Shown here in pieces: positions 55,612 through 64,000 of a stretch of DNA of 64,000 nt (positions are counted from its first letter, which is position 1; every line of letters starts with the position of its first letter). This DNA is from Luteolibacter ambystomatis. GTDB taxonomy: Bacteria > Verrucomicrobiota > Verrucomicrobiia > Verrucomicrobiales > Akkermansiaceae. Below the pieces are notes generated by a model, which worked only from the letters and a program-made list of their open reading frames with translations, was not told the DNA's origin and ran no database searches. The DNA lies in assembly GCF_018137965.1 (NCBI RefSeq), contig NZ_CP073100.1, positions 4,475,754-4,539,753 on the forward strand, read 5' to 3'. The translations under genes were made by a program, and so were the position numbers.

Positions 55612-56215
55612 GAAAGAGAATCTAGGAAAGAGCGTTGCCTCGTCTCTCATCCAACAAGCCACAGTTCCTCTTGGCAGCATCTCCCGCTTCCAAGGGGCTG
55701 GGGTATACGCGATTTACTACACTGGGAAATTTGAAGCGTATGCCCCCCTCGGTGAGGCAAACTCTGCCCCTGACGGTTTGAATTTACCGATATACATTGG
55801 GAAAGCCATTCCCACAGGTGGGCGGAAAGGTGCCGTCGATCCTGAAATCTCGGCTAGAGGCACTTCTCTTTTTTTCCGTTTGGAAGAGCATCGAAAATCG
55901 ATCGAGCAAGCTACAAATCTCGACATCGGAGATTTTTGGTGCCGGTTTCTAGTGGTGGATGACATTTGGATTCCATTGGGGGAATCCTTACTCATCCAGC
56001 GGTTCCGCCCGATTTGGAACTCGGTGGTCGATGGGTTCGGCAACCACGACCCAGGCAGCGGGAGGCATGCGGGAAAACGCCCCTCTTGGGATACCCTTCA
56101 CCCAGGTCGGGTTTGGGCGGATAAATGTGCGCCCTCCAAATTCACCGAAGCAGAAATTCGCGATAAAATTAGCCAGCACTGGCAAATTCGAGACGAATAC
56201 AACACTCTAGAATAA
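55589..56215 (+). CDS. Eco29kI-family restriction endonuclease (GIY-YIG nuclease)
   Basis: 208 residues from GTG 55589. Residues 38-73 hold the GIY-YIG elements as GVYAIYYTGKFEAY and PIYIGKA, typical of Eco29kI. Further in are FFRLEEHRKSIEQA, IWIPLGESLLIQRFRPIWNS and PGRVWADKC. Eco29kI cuts CCGC/GG; the exact site here is inferred. It overlaps the methyltransferase by 23 bp, so translation is coupled. The endonuclease being second in the operon lets the methyltransferase be made first. Confidence 0.85.
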   Translation: MKPYNPLEKENLGKSVASSLIQQATVPLGSISRFQGAGVYAIYYTGKFEAYAPLGEANSAPDGLNLPIYIGKAIPTGGRKGAVDPEISARGTSLFFRLEEHRKSIEQATNLDIGDFWCRFLVVDDIWIPLGESLLIQRFRPIWNSVVDGFGNHDPGSGRHAGKRPSWDTLHPGRVWADKCAPSKFTEAEIRDKISQHWQIRDEYNTLE

Positions 56216-56241
56216 ACGATGGCAGCGCGAACGGAGAACAT

Positions 56242-56667
56242 TCAACCGATCAATCGCTCCAGCTGTTTTGCCAGCCACCCCCGTCCCACTTTCGTCTTCA
56301 CCGCACAGGCCCAGATAGTGACGACATGCCAGCCAAGGTTCCGGAGAGCGGTTTCGTTGCGAAGATCGCGGGCTTTGTTGCCGATGATCTTTGTGGTCCA
56401 CCAATCGGTGCGGCTTTTGGGTAGGCGGAAGTCCCCGCAGTTCTCATGGCCATGCCAGAAGCAGCCGTGGACAAAGACTACGGTGTGGTACTTCGGCAGC
56501 ACCAAATCCGGGCGGCCGGGGAGTCGATGGTTGAGAGGACCGTTCACGGTGAAGCGGTAGCCGTGCTTGTGCAGCAGGGTGCGGACGATTAGTTCCGGCT
56601 TGGTATTGCCACTACGGATGCGGGACATGACCTCTGAGCGCTTTTCGGGCGTGAACACGTCGACCAT
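56242..56667 (-). CDS. vsr: Very short patch repair endonuclease
   Basis: A 141-residue mismatch endonuclease that nicks at T:G pairs from deamination of 5-methylcytosine. MVDVFTPEKRSEVMSRIRSGNTKPEL is the family start (ATG 56667). Asp54 (RLPGRPDLVLPK) is the catalytic residue. VFVHGCFWHGHENC supplies the zinc and active-site His/Cys. It belongs beside a C5 methyltransferase, and is convergent with the endonuclease gene (26 bp). The open frame runs upstream to 56775; I reject that part because no Vsr has it. Confidence 0.92.
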   Translation of the reverse strand: MVDVFTPEKRSEVMSRIRSGNTKPELIVRTLLHKHGYRFTVNGPLNHRLPGRPDLVLPKYHTVVFVHGCFWHGHENCGDFRLPKSRTDWWTTKIIGNKARDLRNETALRNLGWHVVTIWACAVKTKVGRGWLAKQLERLIG

Positions 56668-56980
56668 CGGCATGAAGAATCGCACGGCTTCTTCCGATGG
56701 CCATCCGGAAAAGTGACCGGCGGTAATCTCGCTGCATTCCGCTCCAACTTTCCGGCGCATTCCGAGAGCTTCCAATTCCCCATCCTTCCTAGCAAGCCCG
56801 CCGAACCTGAGCAGGTTCTTTACGAAGAAGAGGCCAAGAAGGTCGCACGGTGGAACTTCATGAAACAGGCGGCGCTTCAGATCGATCGTCGGGAGATGCT
56901 CAGCGGTTATTCCGGTATTTCAGGAGCACGCACAACAGAAACGGAGCACCGGTAATTGAATTGGATTCGGAGAGGAGAGC
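56668..56980. other. Gap between vsr and the NERD gene
   Basis: 313 bp. One open frame on the plus strand (56713-56955, from GTG; 80 residues, EEEAKKVARWNFMKQAALQIDRREM) could encode a small protein, but nothing supports it beyond the frame. It might be a remnant of a larger gene at the island edge. Confidence 0.35.
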
Positions 56981-57844
56981 TCAACAAACAAGTTTGCAGG
57001 CTTCCTGCAAGTGCCGCTCGATCCGTTCGAACTGGCGTTGTTCGAACGCGCTGCCGTGATGGGAAAAGTATTTGGGCAGCGATTCCTCGTTCAAGATGGT
57101 GACATCGCCGACCGCGCGGCGTTCGACGGACCAACCGGGCAGCACCAGCATGGGAAGCGCCTTCGTTTCGACGGCGGTGGCTTGGGTGAGGATGGCGGAG
57201 AGCTTTTCCGAGGAACGGGCAGCTTGGCGCAGGCTGGAGTAGTCCGGCTTCAGAGGGGCGGGAAAGACGAGGCGCTTGCCATCGAAGCGCACCTTGTGGG
57301 ACGGGTCTTCTTTGGAATAGCGGTGGGGCATGCGGCGGGTTTTGGTTTCCAAGGCGAAGAGGCCGGAGGGCGTGAGCACGACGTGGTCGATGTTCCATGG
57401 CTTCTTGCCGGGCTCGGTCACCTGATAGTCATGGAAGACGCGGATGCGGTCGGAAGAGAGCCGGTCGAGGACCTGGCCGACGAGTTGCTCGCCGAGGAGA
57501 CCGAGGCGGATCTGGCGATACGCGAGCCCGGCTTTGATGGCCCGCCAGATCCAGAAAGCGGTGGCTGCAATGCCAATGATGGCAAGACCGATCGTGTCCT
57601 GAGGTCCCTTCCACAAAGCCCACGGCACCAAAGGCGAGGTCACCATACCCACGGTGGCAATCATGAGGTGCTCTATCTGGAGGTCGGCCTGCGATTGCAG
57701 CCAGCAGCCCGCTGGCTTTGCCATTTTAAGGAAAGGCTTGCGCCACTCCTTCTGATATTTGCGAGTCAGAGTGAGGACGATGGCTGCAAAAATCCCCACC
57801 GGACCGAGGACGAGAAGGGCCAACAGGGGAATCTGGGAAAACAT
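56981..57844 (-). CDS. NERD-domain membrane protein
   Basis: 287 residues. An N-terminal helix (residues 4-27) and a pair of helices in residues 63-110 are followed by a NERD (nuclease-related) domain: LGLLGEQLVGQVLDRL, HDYQVTEPGKKPWNIDHVVLTPSGLFALETKTR. IDHVV and ETKTR give the acidic/Lys active-site pattern of the restriction-nuclease fold. NERD proteins may be nucleases or bind DNA; the role is unknown. It is next to the restriction-modification island and shares no overlap with it, so it may or may not belong. Confidence 0.8.
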   Translation of the reverse strand: MFSQIPLLALLVLGPVGIFAAIVLTLTRKYQKEWRKPFLKMAKPAGCWLQSQADLQIEHLMIATVGMVTSPLVPWALWKGPQDTIGLAIIGIAATAFWIWRAIKAGLAYRQIRLGLLGEQLVGQVLDRLSSDRIRVFHDYQVTEPGKKPWNIDHVVLTPSGLFALETKTRRMPHRYSKEDPSHKVRFDGKRLVFPAPLKPDYSSLRQAARSSEKLSAILTQATAVETKALPMLVLPGWSVERRAVGDVTILNEESLPKYFSHHGSAFEQRQFERIERHLQEACKLVC

Positions 57845-58219
57845 GCGGAAAGATGATGTTGTTTAACTCATTTCCACAATGACGTATGTGCGTAGATATT
57901 GTTGCGTGACAGGGTCTGTCAGATGGCGGACGCCTGAGCGAGAATAGGTGAGGTCACAGTTACGCGGAGCTCGCAGCGCCCTCCTGAAGGAGGAACTACG
58001 TGCGCGGAGATGGATCGGGAATCGATGGATAGAGGGCTCTGGAGACTCCGCCCCCACGGAAGACCCTCCTCGGCTGAAGCCTCAACTCCTTGAAACAAGT
58101 CGTCCGCCCGCTCCGCGTTTGACGGCGGAACGGACGGACGCCTCCTACTCCTGGAAAACGATGATGCACGAGGCCACAGAATCTTCCTCCGCGGCTTCGA
58201 GGGGACGAAGTGGATCAGG
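57845..58219. other. Intergenic region with a single REP family A copy
   Basis: 375 bp between the NERD gene and the end of the PEPCK gene. It carries the REP at 57978-58005. The rest has no clear gene. Confidence 0.6.
57978..58005 (-). repeat. REP family A, single copy
   Basis: CCTCCTGAAGGAGG core plus AACTACGTGCG, in the orientation of the copy at 2939-2966. No inverted partner is visible nearby. Confidence 0.8.
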
Positions 58220-60061
58220 CTACGCGAGGCGGGCGGCGAGGAGCTCGCGCTGGAAAACGATCTCCTTCGGCAGGTAGTCGTAGAGCTTCAGGAAGAGCTC
58301 GCCCTGGGAGAGGATCTCGGCGCGCCATTCATCGGCCTTGAAGGCCATGCACTTTTCGAAGCGCTCGCGGGTGAAGGATTCGAGGCCCTCGATATTGAAG
58401 TTCTCGTACTCGGGGGTCCAGCCGATCTGGGTTTCGTGGCCGGGGATCTGGCCGACGCAGCGCTTCACGATCCACTCGAGGACGCGCATGTTCTCGCCGT
58501 AGCCGGGCCAGAGGAACTTGCCGTCCTCGTCCTTGCGGAACCAGTTCACGTGGAAGAAGCGCGGCAGGTGGGTGACATGGCGGCGCATGTCCAGCCAGTG
58601 GTGGAAGTAGTCCGCCATGCTGTAGCCGGTGAAGGGGAGCATGGCCATGGGATCGCGGCGGACGCCGGGCTTCAGCCCGATGGCGGCGGCGGTGACCTCG
58701 GAGCCCATGGTGGCACCGATGTAGACGCCGTGCGACCAGTTGAAGGCCTGATAGACGAGCGGCATGGTATCCGGGCGGCGGCCGCCGAAGACGATGGCGG
58801 AGATGGGCACGCCTTCCGGATTCTGCCACTCCGGATCGATGGTGGGGCACTGGCTGGCGGGCGCGGTGAAGCGCGCGTTCGGGTGCGCGGCCTTGGTGCC
58901 GCTGGCGGGCGTCCAGTCCTTGCCCTGCCAGTCGATGGCGTGGGCGGGCGCTTCCTTGGTGAGGCCTTCCCACCACACATCGCCATCATCGGTGAGGGCG
59001 ACGTTGGTGAAGATGGTGTTGGCCTTCATCGACTCCATCGCGATCGGATTGGTGTCGTAGGAAGTACCGGGGGCGACGCCGAAGTAGCCGGTCTCCGGAT
59101 TGATGGCGTGGAGGCGGCCGTCCTCGTGCGGCCACAGCCAGGCGATGTCATCGCCCACGATGGTGGTCTTCCAGCCGGCGTCGCTGTAGGACTTCGGCGG
59201 GACGATCATGGCGAGGTTGGTCTTGCCGCAGGCGGAGGGGAAGGCGGCGGTGACGTAGGTCTTCACGCCTTCCGGTGACTCCAGGCCGAGGATGAGCATG
59301 TGCTCCGCGAGCCAGTTGTGCTCGCGCGCAATGTTCGAGGCGATGCGCAGGGCGAGGCACTTCTTGCCGAGCAGGGCATTGCCGCCGTAGCCGGAGCCGT
59401 AGGACCAGATCTCGCGGGTGTAGGGAAAGTGGGAGATGTATTTCTCCTCGTTGCACGGCCACGGGACATCGGCCTGGCCGGGCTCCAGCGGCGCGCCGAC
59501 GGAGTGGAGGCAGGGGACGAAGCGGCCGTGGCCATCGCGCTTGCTGGGCAGTGCGCCGGACGCTTCCTGTTCGAGGCGCTCGAGCACGTGTCTGCCCATG
59601 TTCGTCATGATCCGCATGTTGATCACGACGTAGGGGCTGTCGCTGATCTCGACGCCGATCTTCGCCAGCGGCGAATCGAGCGGGCCCATGCAGAAGGGGA
59701 TGACGTACATCGTGCGTCCCTTCATGGCGCCGCGGAATTTCTCCGTGAGGATTTTCTTCATCTCGTCCGGATGCATCCAGTTGTTCGTCGGTCCGGCCTG
59801 CTCGGGACGGCGGGTGCAGATGAACGTGCGGTCCTCCACGCGGGCGACATCGGAGGGCGTGGAGCGGGCGAGGAAACTGTTGGGGCGCTTCGCGGGATCG
59901 AGGCGGATGAGCGTGCCCTTCTCCACCATGAGCTGCGTGAGGCGGTCCCATTCGGCCTGGGAACCGTCGCACCACTCGATGGCATCCGGGGTGCAGAGCG
60001 CGGCCACTTCTTCAACCCAGGCGGCGAGCCCGGCGTGTGAGGTATGAGTCATCACGGACAT
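58220..60061 (-). CDS. pckG: Phosphoenolpyruvate carboxykinase (GTP)
   Basis: 613 residues. Converts oxaloacetate and GTP to PEP, CO2 and GDP, the entry to gluconeogenesis. The P-loop is [12 protein letters not shown]. Metal and substrate residues sit in the [14 protein letters not shown] and [18 protein letters not shown] blocks; [12 protein letters not shown] is the family N-terminal signature. [28 protein letters not shown] is the C-terminal block. The start [11 protein letters not shown] (ATG 60061) is chosen; Met at 60052 is equally possible, and the frame from 60154 adds an unlikely tail. Confidence 0.95.
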   Translation of the reverse strand: MSVMTHTSHAGLAAWVEEVAALCTPDAIEWCDGSQAEWDRLTQLMVEKGTLIRLDPAKRPNSFLARSTPSDVARVEDRTFICTRRPEQAGPTNNWMHPDEMKKILTEKFRGAMKGRTMYVIPFCMGPLDSPLAKIGVEISDSPYVVINMRIMTNMGRHVLERLEQEASGALPSKRDGHGRFVPCLHSVGAPLEPGQADVPWPCNEEKYISHFPYTREIWSYGSGYGGNALLGKKCLALRIASNIAREHNWLAEHMLILGLESPEGVKTYVTAAFPSACGKTNLAMIVPPKSYSDAGWKTTIVGDDIAWLWPHEDGRLHAINPETGYFGVAPGTSYDTNPIAMESMKANTIFTNVALTDDGDVWWEGLTKEAPAHAIDWQGKDWTPASGTKAAHPNARFTAPASQCPTIDPEWQNPEGVPISAIVFGGRRPDTMPLVYQAFNWSHGVYIGATMGSEVTAAAIGLKPGVRRDPMAMLPFTGYSMADYFHHWLDMRRHVTHLPRFFHVNWFRKDEDGKFLWPGYGENMRVLEWIVKRCVGQIPGHETQIGWTPEYENFNIEGLESFTRERFEKCMAFKADEWRAEILSQGELFLKLYDYLPKEIVFQRELLAARLA

Positions 60062-60360
60062 GACGAGTCCATAAGAGGCAGCCGTGGCGCACAACGCAAC
60101 GCCACGCAAAGGAATGGGCCAAAATTGGACCGAAACGGGGGATAAACGGCCCAAAATCGGTCAAAGCAAATCCAATGGCAGGCAATCCCGGCTCGGCTGC
60201 GGATACCCTGGGCCGCCGTCGCCCGGCGCCGGATCGACGTCGAGCGGTGGCCACCCGGGAAGAATGGTCCCGTGCCGGGTTGCACTGGCTTCTACGCGGG
60301 AGGGAAGGGGATCTATCAGTGGCGTGCCGATTCCTGTTTTGGGAAGGCCGCCGTATCAGG
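60062..60360. other. Upstream region of pckG
   Basis: About 300 bp with no supported gene. A plus-strand frame at 60175-60420 overlaps the next gene antisense and has no recognisable protein. Confidence 0.4.
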
Positions 60361-60762
60361 TCAGGTGTGGAATCTCCATCCGGAGTCGCCGTCCTGGTCG
60401 CGCCAGGCGGGACGGCGTGAGATCGGATCCTGCAGGAGGCGATGGGTCTTCCGGCCTGCGGTGCTGAGGAAGCTCTCGCAGTCCAGTTCGATGACCTCCA
60501 GCCCCATGTAGTAGGTATCCCGGAGGGTGGTCACGGAATCCGCGCCGAAGACTTCGCCAAGGTGTTCGCGGAGAAGCCCGGCTTCCTTTTTTCCAACAAA
60601 AAGGAATGCGGGCGTCTCCTCGTGGCCGCACTTGGAGCGGATGAGTCCGGCGACGGCATCCGCGTCCCATTCGCCATCGAAGGCGAGCTCGGGGGCGATG
60701 GTGCGGTCGTCCGGTACGTGACTAGGTCGTTCGCGGGTATTGTTGTGTTCGTTCGTGTTCAT
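60361..60762 (-). CDS. Hypothetical protein, 133 residues
   Basis: Not recognised. AFDGEWDADAVAGLIRSKCG, TPAFLFVGKKEAGLLREHLGEVFG, DTYYMGLEVIELDCESFLS and a charged tail ending SGWRFHT suggest an alpha/beta protein. No signal peptide or membrane segment. Codon use fits the surrounding genes. It is followed by pckG in the same direction (about 300 bp). Confidence 0.55.
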   Translation of the reverse strand: MNTNEHNNTRERPSHVPDDRTIAPELAFDGEWDADAVAGLIRSKCGHEETPAFLFVGKKEAGLLREHLGEVFGADSVTTLRDTYYMGLEVIELDCESFLSTAGRKTHRLLQDPISRRPAWRDQDGDSGWRFHT

Positions 60763-60938
60763 GGTTGTAGCAATGAGTCAGCCACCCGGATTCTAGCAAC
60801 CGCCGTGCCGGATCGGGGCGGGTGAGGCCGGAAATCGACAAGTCGGGTCATCGGGAACCCCGGAAATCACGGATTTGATTCATAGTTGGGGCGGGCGGCC
60901 TTGCGGCGCGGCGGTGGCCGTGCTACCCCGTGCGGCGG

Positions 60939-61784
60939 ATGGGCAGCTACGACCGCGATTATTCCACGCCTCCGCGCCAGCGCATGGTGCCCGGCCTCAC
61001 GCCGGTGACGAAGTGGCTGCTGATTTCAAATCTGGTCATCTTCTTCGCGGACATGCTCCTGTTCCGCTACCGGATCGTGAATTTTTCCGCCTTTGCGGTC
61101 CGGAGTGCGATCTTCGAGGGCCGGATCTGGGAGTTTATCACGTTTCAGTTCATGCACGCTTCGGTGGGGCATGTGTTGTTCAACAGCATCGGCCTCTACT
61201 TCTTCGGACCTTGGATGGAGCGGTGGTGGGGTCCGGGGCGGTTCCTGATTTTCTATTTGCTGTGTGGCGTGGCGGGCGCGGCCTTCTTTTCATTGCTCGT
61301 TTTCACCCATGTGCTGGGTGACAGCTATATCACCGAACTCGTCGGCGCTTCCGCGGGCATCTACGGCATCCTCATCGGGGTTGCGGTGGTGGCTCCGAAC
61401 ATGCGGGTGCAGATGTTGTTCCCGCCGATTGAGATGTCCCTGCGGACGTTCGCAATCGCCATTCTGGCGATCGCCGTGGGCTCAATCGTGTTGCGCCTCG
61501 GCGGCAATGAAGGCGGGGAGGCCGGCCATCTCGGTGGCGCGATCCTCGGGTTCCTGCTCGTGCGCTATCCATTCCTGTTGGGCAAGGGCGATCATGACGG
61601 CATCCTGCCGCCGTCATGGAAGCGCCGTCAGGCGCAGACGGAATCGAAGCTCCGTCCTCGCACGTCCGTGGATCTCCACACGAGCAATGAGATCGACCGC
61701 ATTCTCGACAAGATCAACCGCGAGGGCCTTCAGAGCCTGACCGAAGAAGAACGCGATACCCTCCGCAAGGCCTCCAACTCATGA
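60939..61784 (+). CDS. Rhomboid-family intramembrane serine protease
   Basis: A 281-residue membrane protease. The catalytic pair is Ser138 in GASAGIYGI and His197 in HLGGAILG. HASVGHVLFN (His78, Asn82) is the usual oxyanion-side motif. Six helices are followed by a soluble tail. ATG 60939 (MGSYDRDY) is chosen over GTG 60930. It overlaps mazG by 4 bp, so they are translationally coupled. Substrates are unknown. Confidence 0.88.
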   Translation: MGSYDRDYSTPPRQRMVPGLTPVTKWLLISNLVIFFADMLLFRYRIVNFSAFAVRSAIFEGRIWEFITFQFMHASVGHVLFNSIGLYFFGPWMERWWGPGRFLIFYLLCGVAGAAFFSLLVFTHVLGDSYITELVGASAGIYGILIGVAVVAPNMRVQMLFPPIEMSLRTFAIAILAIAVGSIVLRLGGNEGGEAGHLGGAILGFLLVRYPFLLGKGDHDGILPPSWKRRQAQTESKLRPRTSVDLHTSNEIDRILDKINREGLQSLTEEERDTLRKASNS

Positions 61785-62596
61785 TGACCGACGCTGAAAT
61801 GATCGATTGCCCGGAGTCCGGGCGGCAGCTTGAGCGCCTGCGCGCCATCATGCACCGGCTGCGTGCGCCCGGTGGTTGCCCATGGGATGCGGAGCAGACG
61901 CATGAGAGCCTGGTGTCGAATCTGATTGAGGAAGCGTATGAGGCGGTGGATGCCATCCGCAGCGGGGACCAGACCCATTTGTGCGAAGAGCTTGGTGACG
62001 TGTTGCTGCAGGTGGTCTTCCATGCCGAGCTCGCTGAGGAAGCGGGACGTTTCAATCTCGATGACATCGCGCGTGGCATCAGCGACAAGCTGGTGCGGCG
62101 TCATCCCCATGTCTTCGGTTCCAGTGTCGCGGATGGTCCGGATGCGGTGCTGACGCAGTGGGATGCGATCAAGCGCGCGGAGAAAGGTGAGGTCGGCGAA
62201 AAGCCGTTTCTTCATGGAGTCGGCAAGGGATTGCCCGCATTGCCACGCGCGGCGAAGCTTCAGAAGAAGGCCGCGAAGGTCGGATTCGATTGGCCGCAGG
62301 AAACCGGTGTGATCGCGAAGATCCGCGAGGAACTCCAGGAGTTGGAAGCGGCCGTGGATGCACAGGATATCGAGGCGGTGTCCGAGGAACTCGGCGATCT
62401 CATGTTCAGCGCGGTGAATCTCGCGCGCTTCCGCGGTGCCGATCCGGAAGTGCTGATGGCCCGCGCCAATGCCAAGTTCGAGGACCGTTTCCATGCCATG
62501 GAGCGCCTGCTTGCGGCCAAGGGCTTGTCGCTCGCCGATGCCACTGCGGACCAGATGGAAGAGGCTTGGGACGAAGCCAAGCGGGCGGAGAAATAG
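61781..62596 (+). CDS. mazG: Nucleoside triphosphate pyrophosphohydrolase MazG
   Basis: 271 residues. Hydrolyses NTPs to NMP and pyrophosphate, cleaning the nucleotide pool. GGCPWDAEQTHESL starts the first MazG domain, with LIEEAYEAVDAI and ELGDVLLQVVFHAELA (EExxE...ExxD metal site). The second domain is KIREELQELEAAVD then EELGDLMFSAVNLARF. Both halves are intact. The start codon ATG 61781 overlaps the rhomboid stop. Confidence 0.93.
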   Translation: MMTDAEMIDCPESGRQLERLRAIMHRLRAPGGCPWDAEQTHESLVSNLIEEAYEAVDAIRSGDQTHLCEELGDVLLQVVFHAELAEEAGRFNLDDIARGISDKLVRRHPHVFGSSVADGPDAVLTQWDAIKRAEKGEVGEKPFLHGVGKGLPALPRAAKLQKKAAKVGFDWPQETGVIAKIREELQELEAAVDAQDIEAVSEELGDLMFSAVNLARFRGADPEVLMARANAKFEDRFHAMERLLAAKGLSLADATADQMEEAWDEAKRAEK

Positions 62597-62669
62597 GGCA
62601 TGCGTGGAACTCCCGGCCCCGGCCGGTGTTTTGTTGCAACAGCGCGTTCTTGCGCGCGTTTTTCCCATG

Positions 62670-64000
62670 ATGCGAACCTCGTTCCGGACCCTTTTGGCCA
62701 CCTGTGTCGGATGGAGTCTTCTCCTTGCCGGAGCCCTTGCTGCGGACACTCCGCCCGAGCGGCCTAACATCCTGTTTCTCTTCAGCGATGATCACGCGCT
62801 GTCCACCATCAGCGCCTATGGGCGCACGCTCTACGGTGGCCGGGTGTTGAACGAAACGCCGAACATTGACCGCATCGCGAAGGAGGGAGCGATTTTCACG
62901 CGCAGCTTTTGCACGAACTCGATCTGCGTGCCGAGCCGTGCCACCGTGTTGACCGGGAAGTTCTCGCACAAGAACGGCGTCTATGGCCTGGCCTCGTTGT
63001 GGAAGCCGCAGCAGACCTTTCCGAAGCTGCTTTCCGCCGCCGGTTATCAAACCGCATTGATCGGGAAATGGCATCTCGTGCCTCAACCCACCGATGAGTT
63101 CGACTACTGGAAGGTGCTGTCCGGAAATGGCGGCCAGGGCGATTACTACAACCCTGCCTTCGCCGAAAAAGGGAAGCCCGGCGAACGCCAGGAAACCGGC
63201 ACTTCATCCGACATCATCGCGGCCGATTCGATCCGCTGGCTGGAGCAGCGGGACAAATCGCGCCCGTTCCTGATGATGACGCAGTTCAAGGCTCCGCATG
63301 TTCATCGCATGCCCGCGCCGCGTTTCCTGAGCGCGTATTCGGATGTGAAGTTCCCGCAGCCGCCGACCTTCCATGACGATTATGCGGGACGCTCCGCCTA
63401 TCTCTCGAAGTCGTTCATGAAATTCTCCGGCATGGATGAGGCCGCGCTGAACATCTTCCCGCCGGACAAGCCGCTCGATCCTGCCAGCAAGACCGGCAAG
63501 GCGCTCGCCCGCCTCACCCCGGAGCAACGTGAATCCTTCATCAACAGCTACCGCGCGGCCAACGAGGAATACTATCGTCTCAAGGCGGAGGGGAAGCTCA
63601 CCGGCGAGGCGCTGCTCGACTACAAGTACCAGCGTTACATGCGCGACTACGCCCGCTGCGTGGCGGAGGTGGATGACAATGTCGGCAAGCTGTTGCAGTG
63701 GCTGGACACGGCCGGTCTTGCGGCGAACACCATCGTCATCTATTGCTCCGACCAAGGGTTCTTCAATGGCGAGCACGGCTGGACCGACAAGCGCATGATG
63801 AATGAGGAATCCTTCATGATGCCGTTCCTCATCCGCTGGCCCGGTGTGGTGAAGCCGGGTCGGAAAGTGGAGTCGATGATCCAGAACATCGACTACGCGC
63901 CCACCTTCCTCGATGTCGCCGGAGCATCCATTCCCATGGATATGCAGGGGCGTTCGCTGGTTCCCATTCTCCGCAATGAGAAGGCTCCGGACGATTGGCG
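62670..64000 (+). CDS. Secreted sulfatase, partial (3' end outside window)
   Basis: 443 complete codons visible from ATG 62670 (62667 is also possible), no stop before the edge. Signal peptide ends near LLAGALA. RPNILFLFSDDHAL gives metal-binding aspartates. The classical signature Cys86-Val-Pro-Ser-Arg90 (CxPSR) would be matured to formylglycine. GKWHL and YCSDQGFFNGEHGW follow. It looks like a family S1 heparan or choline-type sulfatase, and differs in signature class from the one at 15252 (CxAxR). The upstream gap has a short GC hairpin. Confidence 0.9.
   Translation, partial: MRTSFRTLLATCVGWSLLLAGALAADTPPERPNILFLFSDDHALSTISAYGRTLYGGRVLNETPNIDRIAKEGAIFTRSFCTNSICVPSRATVLTGKFSHKNGVYGLASLWKPQQTFPKLLSAAGYQTALIGKWHLVPQPTDEFDYWKVLSGNGGQGDYYNPAFAEKGKPGERQETGTSSDIIAADSIRWLEQRDKSRPFLMMTQFKAPHVHRMPAPRFLSAYSDVKFPQPPTFHDDYAGRSAYLSKSFMKFSGMDEAALNIFPPDKPLDPASKTGKALARLTPEQRESFINSYRAANEEYYRLKAEGKLTGEALLDYKYQRYMRDYARCVAEVDDNVGKLLQWLDTAGLAANTIVIYCSDQGFFNGEHGWTDKRMMNEESFMMPFLIRWPGVVKPGRKVESMIQNIDYAPTFLDVAGASIPMDMQGRSLVPILRNEKAPDDW

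Noticed and set aside
56713..56955. Possible 80-residue gene
   Set aside because: Frame only; no family, weak start, overlaps the upstream reach of vsr. Noted in the gap entry but not called.
60175..60420. Possible 81-residue gene upstream of pckG
   Set aside because: Overlaps the 133-residue hypothetical gene and has no recognisable protein features.

Overview
The window looks like a chromosomal piece of a high-GC Verrucomicrobiota bacterium, most likely the Luteolibacter/Verrucomicrobiaceae side. This is an inference from gene families, not a database match. Pointers are a planctomycete-type cytochrome (PSCyt1/DUF1549/DUF1553) gene paired with a DUF1501 gene, secreted sulfatases, a PEP-CTERM sorting motif, a TIGR02597-like protein, a secreted GH20 hexosaminidase, autotransporter-type beta-strand repeats, and few strong Shine-Dalgarno sites. 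Intergenic gaps are short and often hold palindromic REP-like repeats.

Layout. 1-3 kb: 3' part of argD, an EamA transporter, and a RAYT (REP-associated tyrosine transposase) gene between inverted REPs. 3-11 kb: a secreted glycoside-hydrolase-like protein, the DUF1501/PSCyt1 pair, and a divergent AraC regulator. 11-15 kb: trmD, an overlapping zinc-ribbon/SPFH gene pair, and a Phd/ParE toxin-antitoxin pair. 15-20 kb: sulfatase, a PEP-CTERM/TIGR02597-like fusion, and prfB with a programmed +1 frameshift. 20-27 kb: GntR regulator, two different CLC anion transporters, aroK, queG, a PurA-like protein and a XerD-like recombinase. 27-38 kb: GH20 hexosaminidase, an unknown secreted protein, YkvA, a uracil-DNA glycosylase that lacks Fe-S cysteines, an asparaginase-domain protein, a Bax-inhibitor-1 protein, an M3 oligopeptidase, and two adjacent frame-disrupted genes. 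38-51 kb: DUF2339 membrane protein, GHL10-type glycosidase, CDGSH protein, a large secreted metalloprotease, two thioredoxin-fold proteins with the same C-terminal tail, and a protein with three STN-like repeats. 51-64 kb: carB, an Eco29kI-type restriction-modification island with Vsr, a NERD membrane protein, GTP-dependent PEPCK, rhomboid, mazG, and the 5' part of a second sulfatase.

How the genes work together. Housekeeping functions (arginine and pyrimidine precursors, shikimate, tRNA and translation, gluconeogenesis, nucleotide clean-up) alternate with secreted hydrolases for complex or sulfated glycans. The mobile or accessory parts are the RAYT/REP system, the toxin-antitoxin pair and the restriction-modification/Vsr island.

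The less ordinary items are: at least three families of palindromic repeats, one tied to a resident RAYT; a PEP-CTERM anchor that runs directly into a second signal-peptide-like segment; the paired thioredoxin-fold proteins with a shared WVPPGM tail; a triple STN-like protein with no secretin barrel; and a gene broken by an exact 19-bp tandem duplication. I saw no CRISPR array, rRNA or tRNA gene.
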